This document shows positions 53,996 to 62,579 of a stretch of 64,000 nucleotides of DNA, one piece after another. The number at the start of each line of letters is the position of its first letter. The stretch's first letter is position 1. This DNA is from Pseudooceanicola antarcticus (lineage in GTDB: Bacteria > Pseudomonadota > Alphaproteobacteria > Rhodobacterales > Rhodobacteraceae), in NCBI RefSeq assembly GCF_900215355.1, contig NZ_OBEA01000006.1, positions 186,001 to 250,000 of the forward strand. The letters run 5' to 3'. The notes beneath the pieces are model-generated. The model saw only the letters and a program-made list of their open reading frames with translations. It did not search any database and was not told the origin of the DNA. The translations under genes were made by a program, and so were the position numbers.

Positions 53996-55054
53996 TCAGT
54001 CGATTGCGGGGATGTCGCCGGTCGTGACGCCGGCTTCGGAAAGTGGCCGCCCGGTGCCGCCATCAAGGTGGCAGGCAACGGAATGACCGGGGCTGGCCTG
54101 GGTCAGCACCGGACGTTCGATCCGGCACCGGTCCATGGCGAAGGGGCAGCGGGGGTGGAAATGGCACCCCTGCGGCGGGTTCACCGGCGAGGGGATCTCT
54201 CCCTTCACCGAGGAAAAGCGATGGCCGCGCCGGTCGATCCGGGGGATCTCTTCCAGCAGGGCCTGGGTATAGGGATGGCGCGCCGCGTCGAAGATGCGGT
54301 CGGTGGGGGCGGTCTCGACCACCCGGCCGAGGTACATGATCACCACCCGATCCGAGATGTAGCGCACTACCGAAAGGTCATGGCTGATGAAGAGCAGCGT
54401 CAGCGACAGCTCCTCGCGCAGCCGCACCAGCAGGTTGATCACCTGCGCCTGGATCGAGACATCCAGCGCGGCGATGCTTTCATCGCAGATCAGGAAATCG
54501 GGGTTCACGGCCAGGGCGCGCGCGATGCCGATCCGCTGCCGCTGCCCGCCCGAGAACTGGTGCGGATAGCGGTTGGCCATGGCGGGATCGAGACCGACCA
54601 GACCCATCAGCCGCTCGACCTCGGCACGGACCTCGCCGCGCTTGACCAGCCCGTGCAGCCGGGGCGCCTCGCCGATGATGTCGATCACCTTCTTGCGCGG
54701 GTTCAGCGAGGACATCGGATCCTGGAAGATGATCTGCGTGGCAAGGCGCATGGCGCGCGCCTCGGCGCCCTTCAGCTTGGCGATGTCCTTGCCGTCGCGG
54801 GCGACCTGCCCGGAAGTCACAGGCAACATGCCCGCCACGACGCGGCCCAGCGTGGACTTGCCGCAGCCGCTCTCACCCACGAGGCCAACGACCTCGCCCT
54901 CGGCGATCTGCAGCGAGACGTCATCCAGCGCATGCACGGTCGGCGGCTCCTCGGCCAGCCCGACACGCATGGCGAGGCGCTCGGCCAGGTCGGTCTTGCG
55001 GCGGAAATGCTTGGTGACGCCCGCCACCTGGATCATCGGAGCGGTCCCGGTCAT
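53996..55054 (-). CDS. Dipeptide/oligopeptide ABC transporter ATPase, DppF type
   Basis: The 352 residues include Walker A GESGCGKST, signature FSGGQRQRIGIARAL and Walker B FLICDESIAALD. The C-terminal Cys-rich segment (GCHFHPRCPFAMDRC) is typical of the OppF/DppF tail. Both ends are tightly packed; the start overlaps the DppD gene by 4 bases. Confidence 0.93.
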   Translation of the reverse strand: MTGTAPMIQVAGVTKHFRRKTDLAERLAMRVGLAEEPPTVHALDDVSLQIAEGEVVGLVGESGCGKSTLGRVVAGMLPVTSGQVARDGKDIAKLKGAEARAMRLATQIIFQDPMSSLNPRKKVIDIIGEAPRLHGLVKRGEVRAEVERLMGLVGLDPAMANRYPHQFSGGQRQRIGIARALAVNPDFLICDESIAALDVSIQAQVINLLVRLREELSLTLLFISHDLSVVRYISDRVVIMYLGRVVETAPTDRIFDAARHPYTQALLEEIPRIDRRGHRFSSVKGEIPSPVNPPQGCHFHPRCPFAMDRCRIERPVLTQASPGHSVACHLDGGTGRPLSEAGVTTGDIPAID

Positions 55055-56028
55055 ACCATGGCCCTTTCGTCTAGCGGGTGGAAGCAGCGCCAGCCCCTGC
55101 CCTGCACCTCGGTCTCGGCGGGTTCCGTCAGGCAGGCCTCGGTGGCGCGGGCGCAGCGGGGGCGGAAGGGACAGCCCTCTGGGCGGCCAAGCGGCGGCGG
55201 CGCATTGCCGGGGATCTGGCGCAGCGGCTGGCCGCGGTCGTTCTCCATCGGCAGGCTGTCGATCAACCCGCGGGTATAGGGATGGCGCGGCGCGTCCAGC
55301 ACCTCGTCCACTGTGCCGCGCTCGACGATGCGACCGGCGTACATGACGGCCACCTTGTTGGCGAGCTGGCCCACCACGCCCAGGTCATGGCTGATCCAGA
55401 TCAGGCCCATGCCCATCTCGCGGGTCAGGGTCTGCACCTCGGAGAGGATCTGGCTCTGGATCGTCACGTCCAGCGCCGTCGTCGGCTCGTCCGCGATGAT
55501 CAGGTCGGGCTTGTGCAGCAGGGCGATGGCGATGGCCACGCGCTGGCGCATGCCGCCCGAGAACTCGTGCGGATAGGCGTCGATGCGTTCATCGGGATGC
55601 GGGATGCCGACCTGACCCAGGGCATCGCGGGCCATGGCGCGGGCCTCGGCCTTGCTGACCTTTGCATGGGCGCGCACGGTCTCGATCATCTGGGTGCCGA
55701 TGCGCAGAACCGGGTTCAGCGTCATCATCGGGTCCTGGAAGATCATCGCGATGCGGTTGCCGCGCAGGTCGCGCAGCCGGCGGGGGCTGGCGCTGCGCAG
55801 ATCCTCGCCAAGGAAGCGGATATCGCCCTCGACCACCCGGCCCGGCGGGTCGACCAGACCCAGCAGCGAGAAGCCGGTGATCGACTTGCCCGAGCCGCTC
55901 TCGCCGACGAGCCCCAGGATCTCGCCGCGTTCCAGCGTCAGATCGACGCCATCCACGGCCTTCACGGTGCCTTTCGGCGTCTCGAACCAGGTGCGCAACC
56001 CGCGCACTTCCAGAAGGTGATCACTCAT
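55051..56028 (-). CDS. Dipeptide/oligopeptide ABC transporter ATPase, DppD type
   Basis: The 325 residues include Walker A GESGSGKS, signature [15 protein letters not shown] and Walker [14 protein letters not shown]. The C-terminal tail ([16 protein letters not shown]) follows the OppD pattern. Overlaps at both ends couple it to the permease and to the second ATPase. Confidence 0.94.
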   Translation of the reverse strand: MSDHLLEVRGLRTWFETPKGTVKAVDGVDLTLERGEILGLVGESGSGKSITGFSLLGLVDPPGRVVEGDIRFLGEDLRSASPRRLRDLRGNRIAMIFQDPMMTLNPVLRIGTQMIETVRAHAKVSKAEARAMARDALGQVGIPHPDERIDAYPHEFSGGMRQRVAIAIALLHKPDLIIADEPTTALDVTIQSQILSEVQTLTREMGMGLIWISHDLGVVGQLANKVAVMYAGRIVERGTVDEVLDAPRHPYTRGLIDSLPMENDRGQPLRQIPGNAPPPLGRPEGCPFRPRCARATEACLTEPAETEVQGRGWRCFHPLDERAMV

Positions 56029-56921
56029 TGGGCCAGCCTCGGGTTCAAGATTTCACGCAGGCGGTCGCCGACGATGTTGACCGAGAAGACCAGCACCAGC
56101 AGCAGCAGGCCGGGGTAGACCGACATCCAGTAGAGCCCGGCCAGCATCACCTGGTAGCCGTTCGAGATCAGCAGCCCCAGCGAGGGCTGGGTGATCGGCA
56201 GGCCGATGCCCAGGAAGGACAGCGTGGCCTCGGCGGCGATGGCGCTTGCGACCTGGATGGTGCCGATGACGATCAGCGGCGGCAGGCAGTTGGGCAGGAT
56301 GTGCCCGCCCATGATGCGCCAGGCGGGGATGCCCAGGCAGCGGGCCGCCTCGGCGTATTCCTTGCCGGATTCGACCAGTGCCGTGGCCCGCACCGCGCGG
56401 GCGAAATAGGCCCATTGCACGAAGACCAGCGCCAGGATCACCTTGCCGACGCCCTGCCCGAAGACCACCAGCACCATCAGCGCCACGAGGATCGTCGGGA
56501 AGCCCAGCATCAGGTCGACGAAGCGCATGATGAAGCTGTCGAGGAACCCGCCCCGATAGGCCGCGATCAGGCCAAGCGCCGTGCCGACCAGCATCGCCAG
56601 AAGGCCCGAGGTCACGCCGACCGCCAGCGAGGTGCGCAGGCCATAGAGCATGGCCGAAAACATGTCCCGCCCCTGCCCGTCGGTGCCGAGGATGTAGGTC
56701 ATCCCCGAGTAGCCTTCGCTCATCGGCGGCAGCTTGGCGTCGAAGAAGTCGATCTCGTTCAGGTCGTAGGGGTTCTGCGGCGCGATCAGCGGCGCGAAGA
56801 TGGCCGAGAAGACGAGGATCAGGCAGATCACCGCAGCGATGGTCGCCTTGGGGCTCGAGAGCAGGCCACGCAGGATGCGCGCCGCCATGCTCTCGCTCTT
56901 GCGGAGGGAGAACGTGGTCAT
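56025..56921 (-). CDS. Dipeptide/oligopeptide ABC transporter permease, DppC type
   Basis: The 298-residue inner membrane protein has about six helices, an N-terminal OppC_N segment (ILRGLLSSPKATIAAVICL) and the permease EAA loop (YAEAARCLGIPAWRIMGGHILPN region). Its ATG overlaps the DppB stop. Confidence 0.94.
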   Translation of the reverse strand: MTTFSLRKSESMAARILRGLLSSPKATIAAVICLILVFSAIFAPLIAPQNPYDLNEIDFFDAKLPPMSEGYSGMTYILGTDGQGRDMFSAMLYGLRTSLAVGVTSGLLAMLVGTALGLIAAYRGGFLDSFIMRFVDLMLGFPTILVALMVLVVFGQGVGKVILALVFVQWAYFARAVRATALVESGKEYAEAARCLGIPAWRIMGGHILPNCLPPLIVIGTIQVASAIAAEATLSFLGIGLPITQPSLGLLISNGYQVMLAGLYWMSVYPGLLLLVLVFSVNIVGDRLREILNPRLAQ

Positions 56922-57889
56922 GATGCGCGGCTCCGGATGCGGGGGTCGAGCAGCGAATAGAGCACGTCGACAACAAGGTTGATGACGATGAACATGGCGA
57001 CGATCACCAGGATGTAGGCCACGACGATGGGCCGATCGAGCATGTTGATGCTATCGATGATCAGCTTGCCGACGCCGGGCCAGGCGAAGATGGTCTCGGT
57101 CACCACCGCGAAGGCGATGAGGGAGCCGAACTCGATCCCCAGCACGGTGACGATGGGGATCAGGATGGTCTTCAGCACATGCACGAAGAGGATGCGGCGC
57201 TCGCTGATGCCACGGGCGCGGGCGTATTTCACGAAATCCAGCGGCATGGTTTCCTGCACGCCGGTCCGGGTCAGGCGGATCACCAGGGCGATCTGCGCCA
57301 GCGCCAGGTTGGTGGCCGGCAGCAGCAGGTGGATGAAGCCGTCCCAGGTGGCATAGCTGGTGCGGATGCCCAGGATGTACCCGGTCTCGCCGCGCCCGGT
57401 CGAGGGCAGCCAGCCCAGCCAGACGGCGAAGATCATGATCAGCATCATGCCCTGCCAGAAGTTCGGCAGCGAGAAGCCCAGGATCGAGCCGGTCATGATC
57501 GACTCGTCGGTGACGCTGCCCGGCTTCACACCCGCGATCAGGCCCAGCGGGATGCCGAGGATCAGCGACAGGATCAGCGAGGTCGTCACCAGTTCCAGCG
57601 TCGCCGGCAGGCGCTCGAAGATCACGTCCAGCGCCGGGCGGTTGTAGACGAAGCTGCGGCCGAAATCGCCCTGCAGCGCCGAGGTGATGAAATTCAGGTA
57701 TTGCAGCGGCAGCGGGTCATCGAGGTGCAGCGAGGCGGCAACCTGGGCGCGCTCGGCCATGGAGGCATCGGCGGGCAGCAGGATCTCCAGCGGGTCGCCG
57801 ATGGCATAGACCCCGAGGAAGACGACGAGCGAGGTGATGAACAGGACCAGAATGGCCTGAAGCACCCGGCGGAGAATGAAGACCGTCAT
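56918..57889 (-). CDS. Dipeptide/oligopeptide ABC transporter permease, DppB type
   Basis: The 323-residue membrane protein starts MTVFILRRVLQAILVLF. GFSLPNFWQGMMLIMIFAV, the EAA loop (YARARGISERRILFVHVLK) and the C-terminal membrane helices are typical of DppB. ATG 57889 is chosen over an upstream TTG, which would add 35 unrelated residues. First gene of the transporter operon. Confidence 0.94.
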   Translation of the reverse strand: MTVFILRRVLQAILVLFITSLVVFLGVYAIGDPLEILLPADASMAERAQVAASLHLDDPLPLQYLNFITSALQGDFGRSFVYNRPALDVIFERLPATLELVTTSLILSLILGIPLGLIAGVKPGSVTDESIMTGSILGFSLPNFWQGMMLIMIFAVWLGWLPSTGRGETGYILGIRTSYATWDGFIHLLLPATNLALAQIALVIRLTRTGVQETMPLDFVKYARARGISERRILFVHVLKTILIPIVTVLGIEFGSLIAFAVVTETIFAWPGVGKLIIDSINMLDRPIVVAYILVIVAMFIVINLVVDVLYSLLDPRIRSRAS

Positions 57890-57982
57890 CGGGCGTCGCC
57901 CTTTCCCGGTTGGTCCGACATGTTCTGAGGCATGGCTTGCTTTGCTGTGTCCCTGTTTTCGGAAGACCTTGTGCGAAGATTC

Positions 57983-58025
57983 GCGCATATGCAATATTAT
58001 AAGAAATTGGCCTACCTATATGCGC
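57983..58025. promoter_or_regulatory. Inverted repeat in the dpp-lysR divergent region
   Basis: GCGCATAT (57983-57990) and ATATGCGC (58018-58025) are a perfect inverted repeat 27 bases apart in an AT-rich, 164-base divergent promoter region. This is a plausible binding site for the LysR protein encoded just downstream. Confidence 0.5.
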
Positions 58026-58053
58026 ATCTCGCATACAATGCCGGGATCAACGA

Positions 58054-58956
58054 ATGCAGCTCAATCTTCTCGAAACCTTTCGCGTGGTCCTTGAAAAAGG
58101 CTCGACCCTGGCCGCGGCGACGGAGCTGGGGATCACCCAGTCCGCCGTCTCGCGGCGCATCTCGCAGCTGGAATCAGAGCTGAACCTCGAACTCTTCCTG
58201 CGCGACCGGGGACGGCTGGTGCCGACGCGGGAATGCCAGGCGCTGCAGGGGCAGATCTTCGGCATGGTCGACCGTGGCCAGCGCCTGCAACATCTTGCGC
58301 GGGACCTGCGGCGGGGCAACTCCCCTGCCCTGCGCCTGCGGGTGGCGGTGCCTGCCAGCATGACACTGTCGATCATGCCGCGCATCCTCAGCCGCTTCCT
58401 GGCCGAGAACGACCGCGTGCAGGTCGAGCTGCACACCGGCCCCTATGACACCATCGAGCGCATGTTGCAGGATGACCGGGCCGAGCTGGGCTTCCTGCGC
58501 ATCCCGATCCAGCGGGCGGGGCTGAGCATCCTGCCGACTATCTCGGCACGCAGTGTCTGCGTCATGCCCGCCGGTCACCGGCTGGCCACCCGCGACGAGG
58601 TGAAGATGGAGGATCTGAACGGTGAGCCGCTGATCCTGCTGGGGCGGATGCGCGCGCCGCGCCGGGATCTCGATGCGGCCTTCTGGACGGCAGGTCAGAG
58701 CCCCTCGGTCAGGATCGAGGCGCATTCGGTGATGTCCGCCTGCTCTCTGGTTGCCGAAGGGCTTGGCCTGACCATCGTCAACGGGCTGATGGCGCGCGAC
58801 TTTGCCCATCTGCCTGTCGTGCAAAAGCCGATTGCCCCGGCGATGACCGACCGTTTCGCCTTCGCCTTCAACGCCGAGATGCCGCTGAGCCAGGCCGCCG
58901 AGAACTTCATCGCCTGCGCCAATGACTTCCTCGAGGACCTGCTGGCCGAGCGGTGA
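58054..58956 (+). CDS. LysR family transcriptional regulator, probable regulator of the dpp-like operon
   Basis: The 300-residue protein has a winged helix N-terminus (LETFRVVLEKGSTLAAATEL, GITQSAVSRRISQLE) and a periplasmic-binding-like effector domain (about 90-295). It is divergent from the dpp-like operon, the usual arrangement of a LysR regulator and its target. The effector may be the imported compound or its product. Confidence 0.92.
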   Translation: MQLNLLETFRVVLEKGSTLAAATELGITQSAVSRRISQLESELNLELFLRDRGRLVPTRECQALQGQIFGMVDRGQRLQHLARDLRRGNSPALRLRVAVPASMTLSIMPRILSRFLAENDRVQVELHTGPYDTIERMLQDDRAELGFLRIPIQRAGLSILPTISARSVCVMPAGHRLATRDEVKMEDLNGEPLILLGRMRAPRRDLDAAFWTAGQSPSVRIEAHSVMSACSLVAEGLGLTIVNGLMARDFAHLPVVQKPIAPAMTDRFAFAFNAEMPLSQAAENFIACANDFLEDLLAER

Positions 58957-59047
58957 TCCCGGCGCGGCCCCGCCCCGACACAGGCGGCCGCGGTGCGCCC
59001 GGTGTCTTCGCAAAGCACCACGGCCGTTGCAATGTCCGGGCCGGTCC

Positions 59048-59836
59048 TCAGACGCTGCGGATCATGCCGCCGTCACAGCGCATCATGGTACCGGTCACGT
59101 AGCTGGCCGGTGCGCTGCACAGGAAGGCGCCGACTGCACCGAATTCCTCGACGCGGCCGTAGCGACCGGCGGGGATCGAGGCCTGCGACGCGGCGCGGAC
59201 CTCCTCCATGGGCTTGCCCTGCCTTTCCGCCGCAACCCCATCCAGCTGATCGACGCGGGCGGTGTGGATGCGGCCCGGCAGCAGCATGTTGCAGGTCACC
59301 CCCTCGCTTGCGACCTCGGTGGCCAGGGTCTTGTTCCACCCCGCCAGCGCGGCGCGCAGCGTGTTCGACAGCGACAGGTTGGGGATCGGCTGCTCGATGC
59401 CGGAAGAGGCGATGGTCAGCACGCGGCCCCAGCCCTGGGCACACATGCCCGGCAGCAGAAGCCCCGTCAGCTCGATCACCGGCGCCACCATGGTCTGGGC
59501 CTGGGCCAGCAGGTCGGCCGCCTTGATATCCCGCGCCAGGCCCGGTTTCGGCCCGCCGGTGTTGTTGACCAGGATGTCGACACCGCCGAAGCGCTCCTGC
59601 GCGTGGCGGGCCAGAGAGGCGGCGAAATCGGCGGCAGAGAGATCGACGGTCACCCATTCCGCCTGCCCCACACCCTTGGCGTTGATCGCGGCGGCGGCCT
59701 CGGCCAGGGCGCTCTCGTCCCGGCCGGTCAGCATCACGCGAGCGCCCTCGGCGGCCAGGGCCTCGGCGACGCCCAGCCCCAGGCCCCGCGACGAGGCCAG
59801 CACCAGCGCGCGGCGGTTCTTCAGACCAAGATCCAT
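59048..59836 (-). CDS. Short-chain dehydrogenase/reductase lacking the usual YxxxK motif
   Basis: The 262-residue Rossmann protein keeps the cofactor loop SSRGLGLGVAEAL and VNNTGGPKPG. Where classical SDRs have Tyr-x-x-x-Lys, it has SLSNTLRAALAGWNKTLATE. This S-N-x-x-R pattern matches a known SDR subfamily (BKR-like, cd05344-like) rather than a damaged gene. It lies 25 bases after the VOC gene and may be in one operon with it. Substrate unknown. Confidence 0.9.
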   Translation of the reverse strand: MDLGLKNRRALVLASSRGLGLGVAEALAAEGARVMLTGRDESALAEAAAAINAKGVGQAEWVTVDLSAADFAASLARHAQERFGGVDILVNNTGGPKPGLARDIKAADLLAQAQTMVAPVIELTGLLLPGMCAQGWGRVLTIASSGIEQPIPNLSLSNTLRAALAGWNKTLATEVASEGVTCNMLLPGRIHTARVDQLDGVAAERQGKPMEEVRAASQASIPAGRYGRVEEFGAVGAFLCSAPASYVTGTMMRCDGGMIRSV

Positions 59837-59861
59837 TTCACGTCTCCTTCAACCGGATGGC

Positions 59862-60275
59862 TCAGCTCGCGAAGATGCCGGAGGTATCGGCAAAGCCCTT
59901 GATCTCGATCGGATTGCCCGAGGGATCGAAGAAGAACATGGTGCGCTGCTCGCCCGGTTCACCCTCGAAGCGGATGACCGGGGGGATGTCGAAGGCGACG
60001 CCCTTCTCTTCCAGCCGCGCCGCCAGGGCCTTCCAGTCGTCCAGCCCCAGCACGGCGCCCATGTGCGGCATCATCACCATGTGATCGCCGACCTTGCCGC
60101 TGCGCGTGGTCTCGAAGGGCTTGCCCAGGTGCAGCGAGAGCTGGTGACCGAAGAAGTCGAAATCGACCCAGGTCTCGGTCGAGCGCCCCTCGGCGCAGCC
60201 CAGGACATCGCCGTAGAAGCGGCGGGTTTCGTCCAGGTCGGTGACATGAAGGGCAAGGTGGAAGACGGATTGCAT
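59862..60275 (-). CDS. VOC family (glyoxalase/dioxygenase fold) protein
   Basis: This 137-residue protein begins MQSVFHLALHVTDLDETRRF. Candidate metal ligands are the His of HLALHV, the His of LSLHLGKPF and the Glu near NPIEIKGF. It resembles extradiol-dioxygenase-like VOC proteins. ATG 60275 is the family start. It is divergent from the second LysR gene. Confidence 0.88.
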   Translation of the reverse strand: MQSVFHLALHVTDLDETRRFYGDVLGCAEGRSTETWVDFDFFGHQLSLHLGKPFETTRSGKVGDHMVMMPHMGAVLGLDDWKALAARLEEKGVAFDIPPVIRFEGEPGEQRTMFFFDPSGNPIEIKGFADTSGIFAS

Positions 60276-60303
60276 GGGGAACTCCGGGGTTAGGTCTTGT
60301 CTT

Positions 60304-60345
60304 GGGGTAGCCAAACGAGAGAGAAACGAAAAACGAATTTCTTTA
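60304..60345. promoter_or_regulatory. Possible operator between VOC and LysR genes
   Basis: GGGGTA and TACCCC bracket an A-rich segment in the 92-base divergent region 60276-60367. The arms are short, so this is a weak call. Confidence 0.25.
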
Positions 60346-60367
60346 CCCCTGAGCGAAAGAAAAACTA

Positions 60368-61228
60368 TTGGATACGCGGTTCCTGGAAAGCCTGCTGGCA
60401 GTTGTCGACCATGGCTCCATCGTGGCGGCGGCACAGGCGCAGGCGCTGACGCCGGCGGCGGTCAGCCAGCGGATACAGGTGTTGGAGCGCGACCTTGGCC
60501 AGACCCTGCTGGAGCGGCGCGCCAATGCCTCGGCCCCTTCGGCGGCCTGCCGCGACCTGCTGCCAGCGATGCGGCGGATCGTGAACCAGGCGCAGGAGCT
60601 GAAGCGCAGCGCCGATCCGGCGGTAGCGCAGGGGGTGTTCCGGCTGGGCGCGATCTCGACCCTGCTGACAGCGGCGGTGCCGGGAATGCTGATCGCCCTG
60701 CGCCAGAGCGCGCCCCGGCTCGAGATGCAGATCACGCCGGGATCATCGGCGGCGCTCTACGAGGCGGTGCGCAGTGGAGAGCTGAACGCGGCGCTGATCG
60801 TGGCGCCGCCCTTCCTCACGCCCTTCGGGCTGCAACAGCACCCGCTGCGCAGCGAGCCGCTCTGCCTGCTCACTCCCGAAGGCCACCCCGCCCGCAGCGC
60901 CGAAGAGGCGTTCTCGGGCCTGCCCCATATCGCCTATGACCCCGAGAGCTGGGGCGGTCAGATCGCGTCACGCTACCTGGCCGACCGGGGGCTGATGCCG
61001 CAGGTGCTCTGCGCTCTGGACGGGCTCGAGGTGATCTCGGACCTGGTGGCCAGCGGCATCGGGGCCTCGCTGGTGCCGGAATGGGCAGGGCTGCAGGGCG
61101 CCCGCCCCCTGCCCGACGGCGCGGGCTACCAGCGCCGCCTGATCCTGCTGACCCCCACCACCCCCGACCGCGCTGCCGCGCGGCAGGCGGTGCTTGACGC
61201 TTTGCTCAGTAGCCTGCCTGGCGGTTGA
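60368..61228 (+). CDS. LysR family regulator, ArgP-like, TTG start
   Basis: This 286-residue regulator has helix-turn-helix segments ESLLAVVDHGSIVAAAQAQA and LTPAAVSQRIQVLERDLG; the latter resembles ArgP/IciA-type LysR proteins. No ATG fits; TTG 60368 gives the natural start DTRFLESLLAVV. It is divergent from the VOC-SDR pair and its 3' end overlaps the convergent ghrA-like gene by 23 bases. A role in regulating the neighbours is inferred. Confidence 0.85.
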   Translation: MDTRFLESLLAVVDHGSIVAAAQAQALTPAAVSQRIQVLERDLGQTLLERRANASAPSAACRDLLPAMRRIVNQAQELKRSADPAVAQGVFRLGAISTLLTAAVPGMLIALRQSAPRLEMQITPGSSAALYEAVRSGELNAALIVAPPFLTPFGLQQHPLRSEPLCLLTPEGHPARSAEEAFSGLPHIAYDPESWGGQIASRYLADRGLMPQVLCALDGLEVISDLVASGIGASLVPEWAGLQGARPLPDGAGYQRRLILLTPTTPDRAAARQAVLDALLSSLPGG

Positions 61229-62147
61229 CCAGATGCAGGAAGGCCTCGCCCGCCTCGCCGCGACGGATGTTCTCGGCGATGACCGCGGCGCTGGTGTCGA
61301 CCCGCACCAGAGAGGCCACGTGGGGGCTGACGGTGACCTTCGGATGGGCGCGGAAGGGATGATCTTCGGGCAGCGGCTCGACCCGGAAGGTGTCGAGCGT
61401 GGCATGGCCAAGCGCGCCACTGTCCAGCGCGGCGATCAGCGCCGCATCGTCGATCAGCGCGCCGCGACCGGGATTGATCACCACGGCGCCCGCCGCCGGA
61501 AGGCTGAGGGTATGGGCGTTCAGCACGTTCTCTGTCTCGGGCGTGGTGGGCAACAGGCAGATGATGATCTCGGCCCCGGCAAGCGCCGCCTCCAGCCCAT
61601 CGGGGCCCGCGTGACAGGTGATGCCCTCCAGCGCACGCGGCCGGCGGCTCCAGCCATGGACATAGAAGTTCAGCGCCGAGAGCGCCTGCGCGCAGGCGCC
61701 GCCCAGCTCTCCCAGTCCCAGCATGGTGACCTTGCGGTGCCGCGCCAGCTTTGGCGCCACCTGATCCCAGCCCGAGGAGGACAGGATATGGCGGTCCATG
61801 CCGATGTGGTGGCGCAGCACATGGGCGGTGACGAATTCCACCATTCCCTCGCGCTGGCCGGGATCGACCATGCGGGCCAGCGGCATGGTCAGGGTGGGGT
61901 TGTGCAGCACCTTGTCCACCCCCGCCCAGATCGACAGCGCCGCCCGCGCCCTGGGAAAGACCGAGAAGTCGCTGATCAGGTCGTTGGGGGTGAAGACGAT
62001 GTAATCCACCTCCTCCGGGGCCAGGTCCCCTGCCACGCGCGCGGGCACGCCTGCCGCCTGAAGTGCGGCGCAAATGGCGGGGTGGAACTCCTCGTAGGTG
62101 GCCTTGGGGGCAGAGAAGAGGACATTGACATGACGGCGGGCGGACAT
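61206..62147 (-). CDS. Glyoxylate/hydroxypyruvate reductase-like D-2-hydroxyacid dehydrogenase
   Basis: The 313-residue enzyme is of the GhrA branch. The NAD(P) loop is GLGELGGACA. The catalytic Arg is in NPGRGALID, the Glu in FRVEPLPEDHPF and the His in SPHVASLVR. GhrA proteins reduce glyoxylate or hydroxypyruvate; other 2-ketoacids are possible. The gene stands alone on the minus strand, with a 23-base 3' overlap with the LysR gene. Confidence 0.88.
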   Translation of the reverse strand: MSARRHVNVLFSAPKATYEEFHPAICAALQAAGVPARVAGDLAPEEVDYIVFTPNDLISDFSVFPRARAALSIWAGVDKVLHNPTLTMPLARMVDPGQREGMVEFVTAHVLRHHIGMDRHILSSSGWDQVAPKLARHRKVTMLGLGELGGACAQALSALNFYVHGWSRRPRALEGITCHAGPDGLEAALAGAEIIICLLPTTPETENVLNAHTLSLPAAGAVVINPGRGALIDDAALIAALDSGALGHATLDTFRVEPLPEDHPFRAHPKVTVSPHVASLVRVDTSAAVIAENIRRGEAGEAFLHLVNRQAGY

Positions 62148-62579
62148 CGGGTAGGCTCCTGACAGATGCGACAGGCATGCCTATTCCACGGCCCGGCGGG
62201 ATTCTCCAAATCGGCCAGGCGCGCGGGGCGCCGAAATCGGCCCCATGGCCAGTTTTCGGGCCATCCGGCTGGAGCGATTGCGCGTCACATGCTCAAAAAT
62301 CATCCACCCGAAATCGAGACGATCCGGCGCCAAGCGCCGATCTGGCCGGATTTTCGGGTTGTGAAGTGCAACCCGAAGAGATCGGGAATATGCTTTTATT
62401 ACAGTTGACTAACCACCCCTACCGGCGCGCACCTGAACTATCCCGGACAGGATAGTATAACCTCAGCTAATACGTTTACTCCTGAGATAATCCGAATTTA
62501 TCTGGTCTCATCCGGTCGCCACGCAGAGGTTGGCGGCACAGCGCATGCTGACAATGCGCGTTCCAACAGGAGACCTCCC
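62148..62579. promoter_or_regulatory. 432-base regulatory region with three dyads upstream of the amino-acid importer
   Basis: Three perfect inverted repeats are visible: TTCGGGTTG-N7-CAACCCGAA (62353-62377), ACTATCC-N6-GGATAGT (62437-62456) and AGATAA-N7-TTATCT (62485-62503). TATAAC at 62456-62461 is a possible -10 overlapping the second dyad. I see no gene in the region. Confidence 0.45.
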
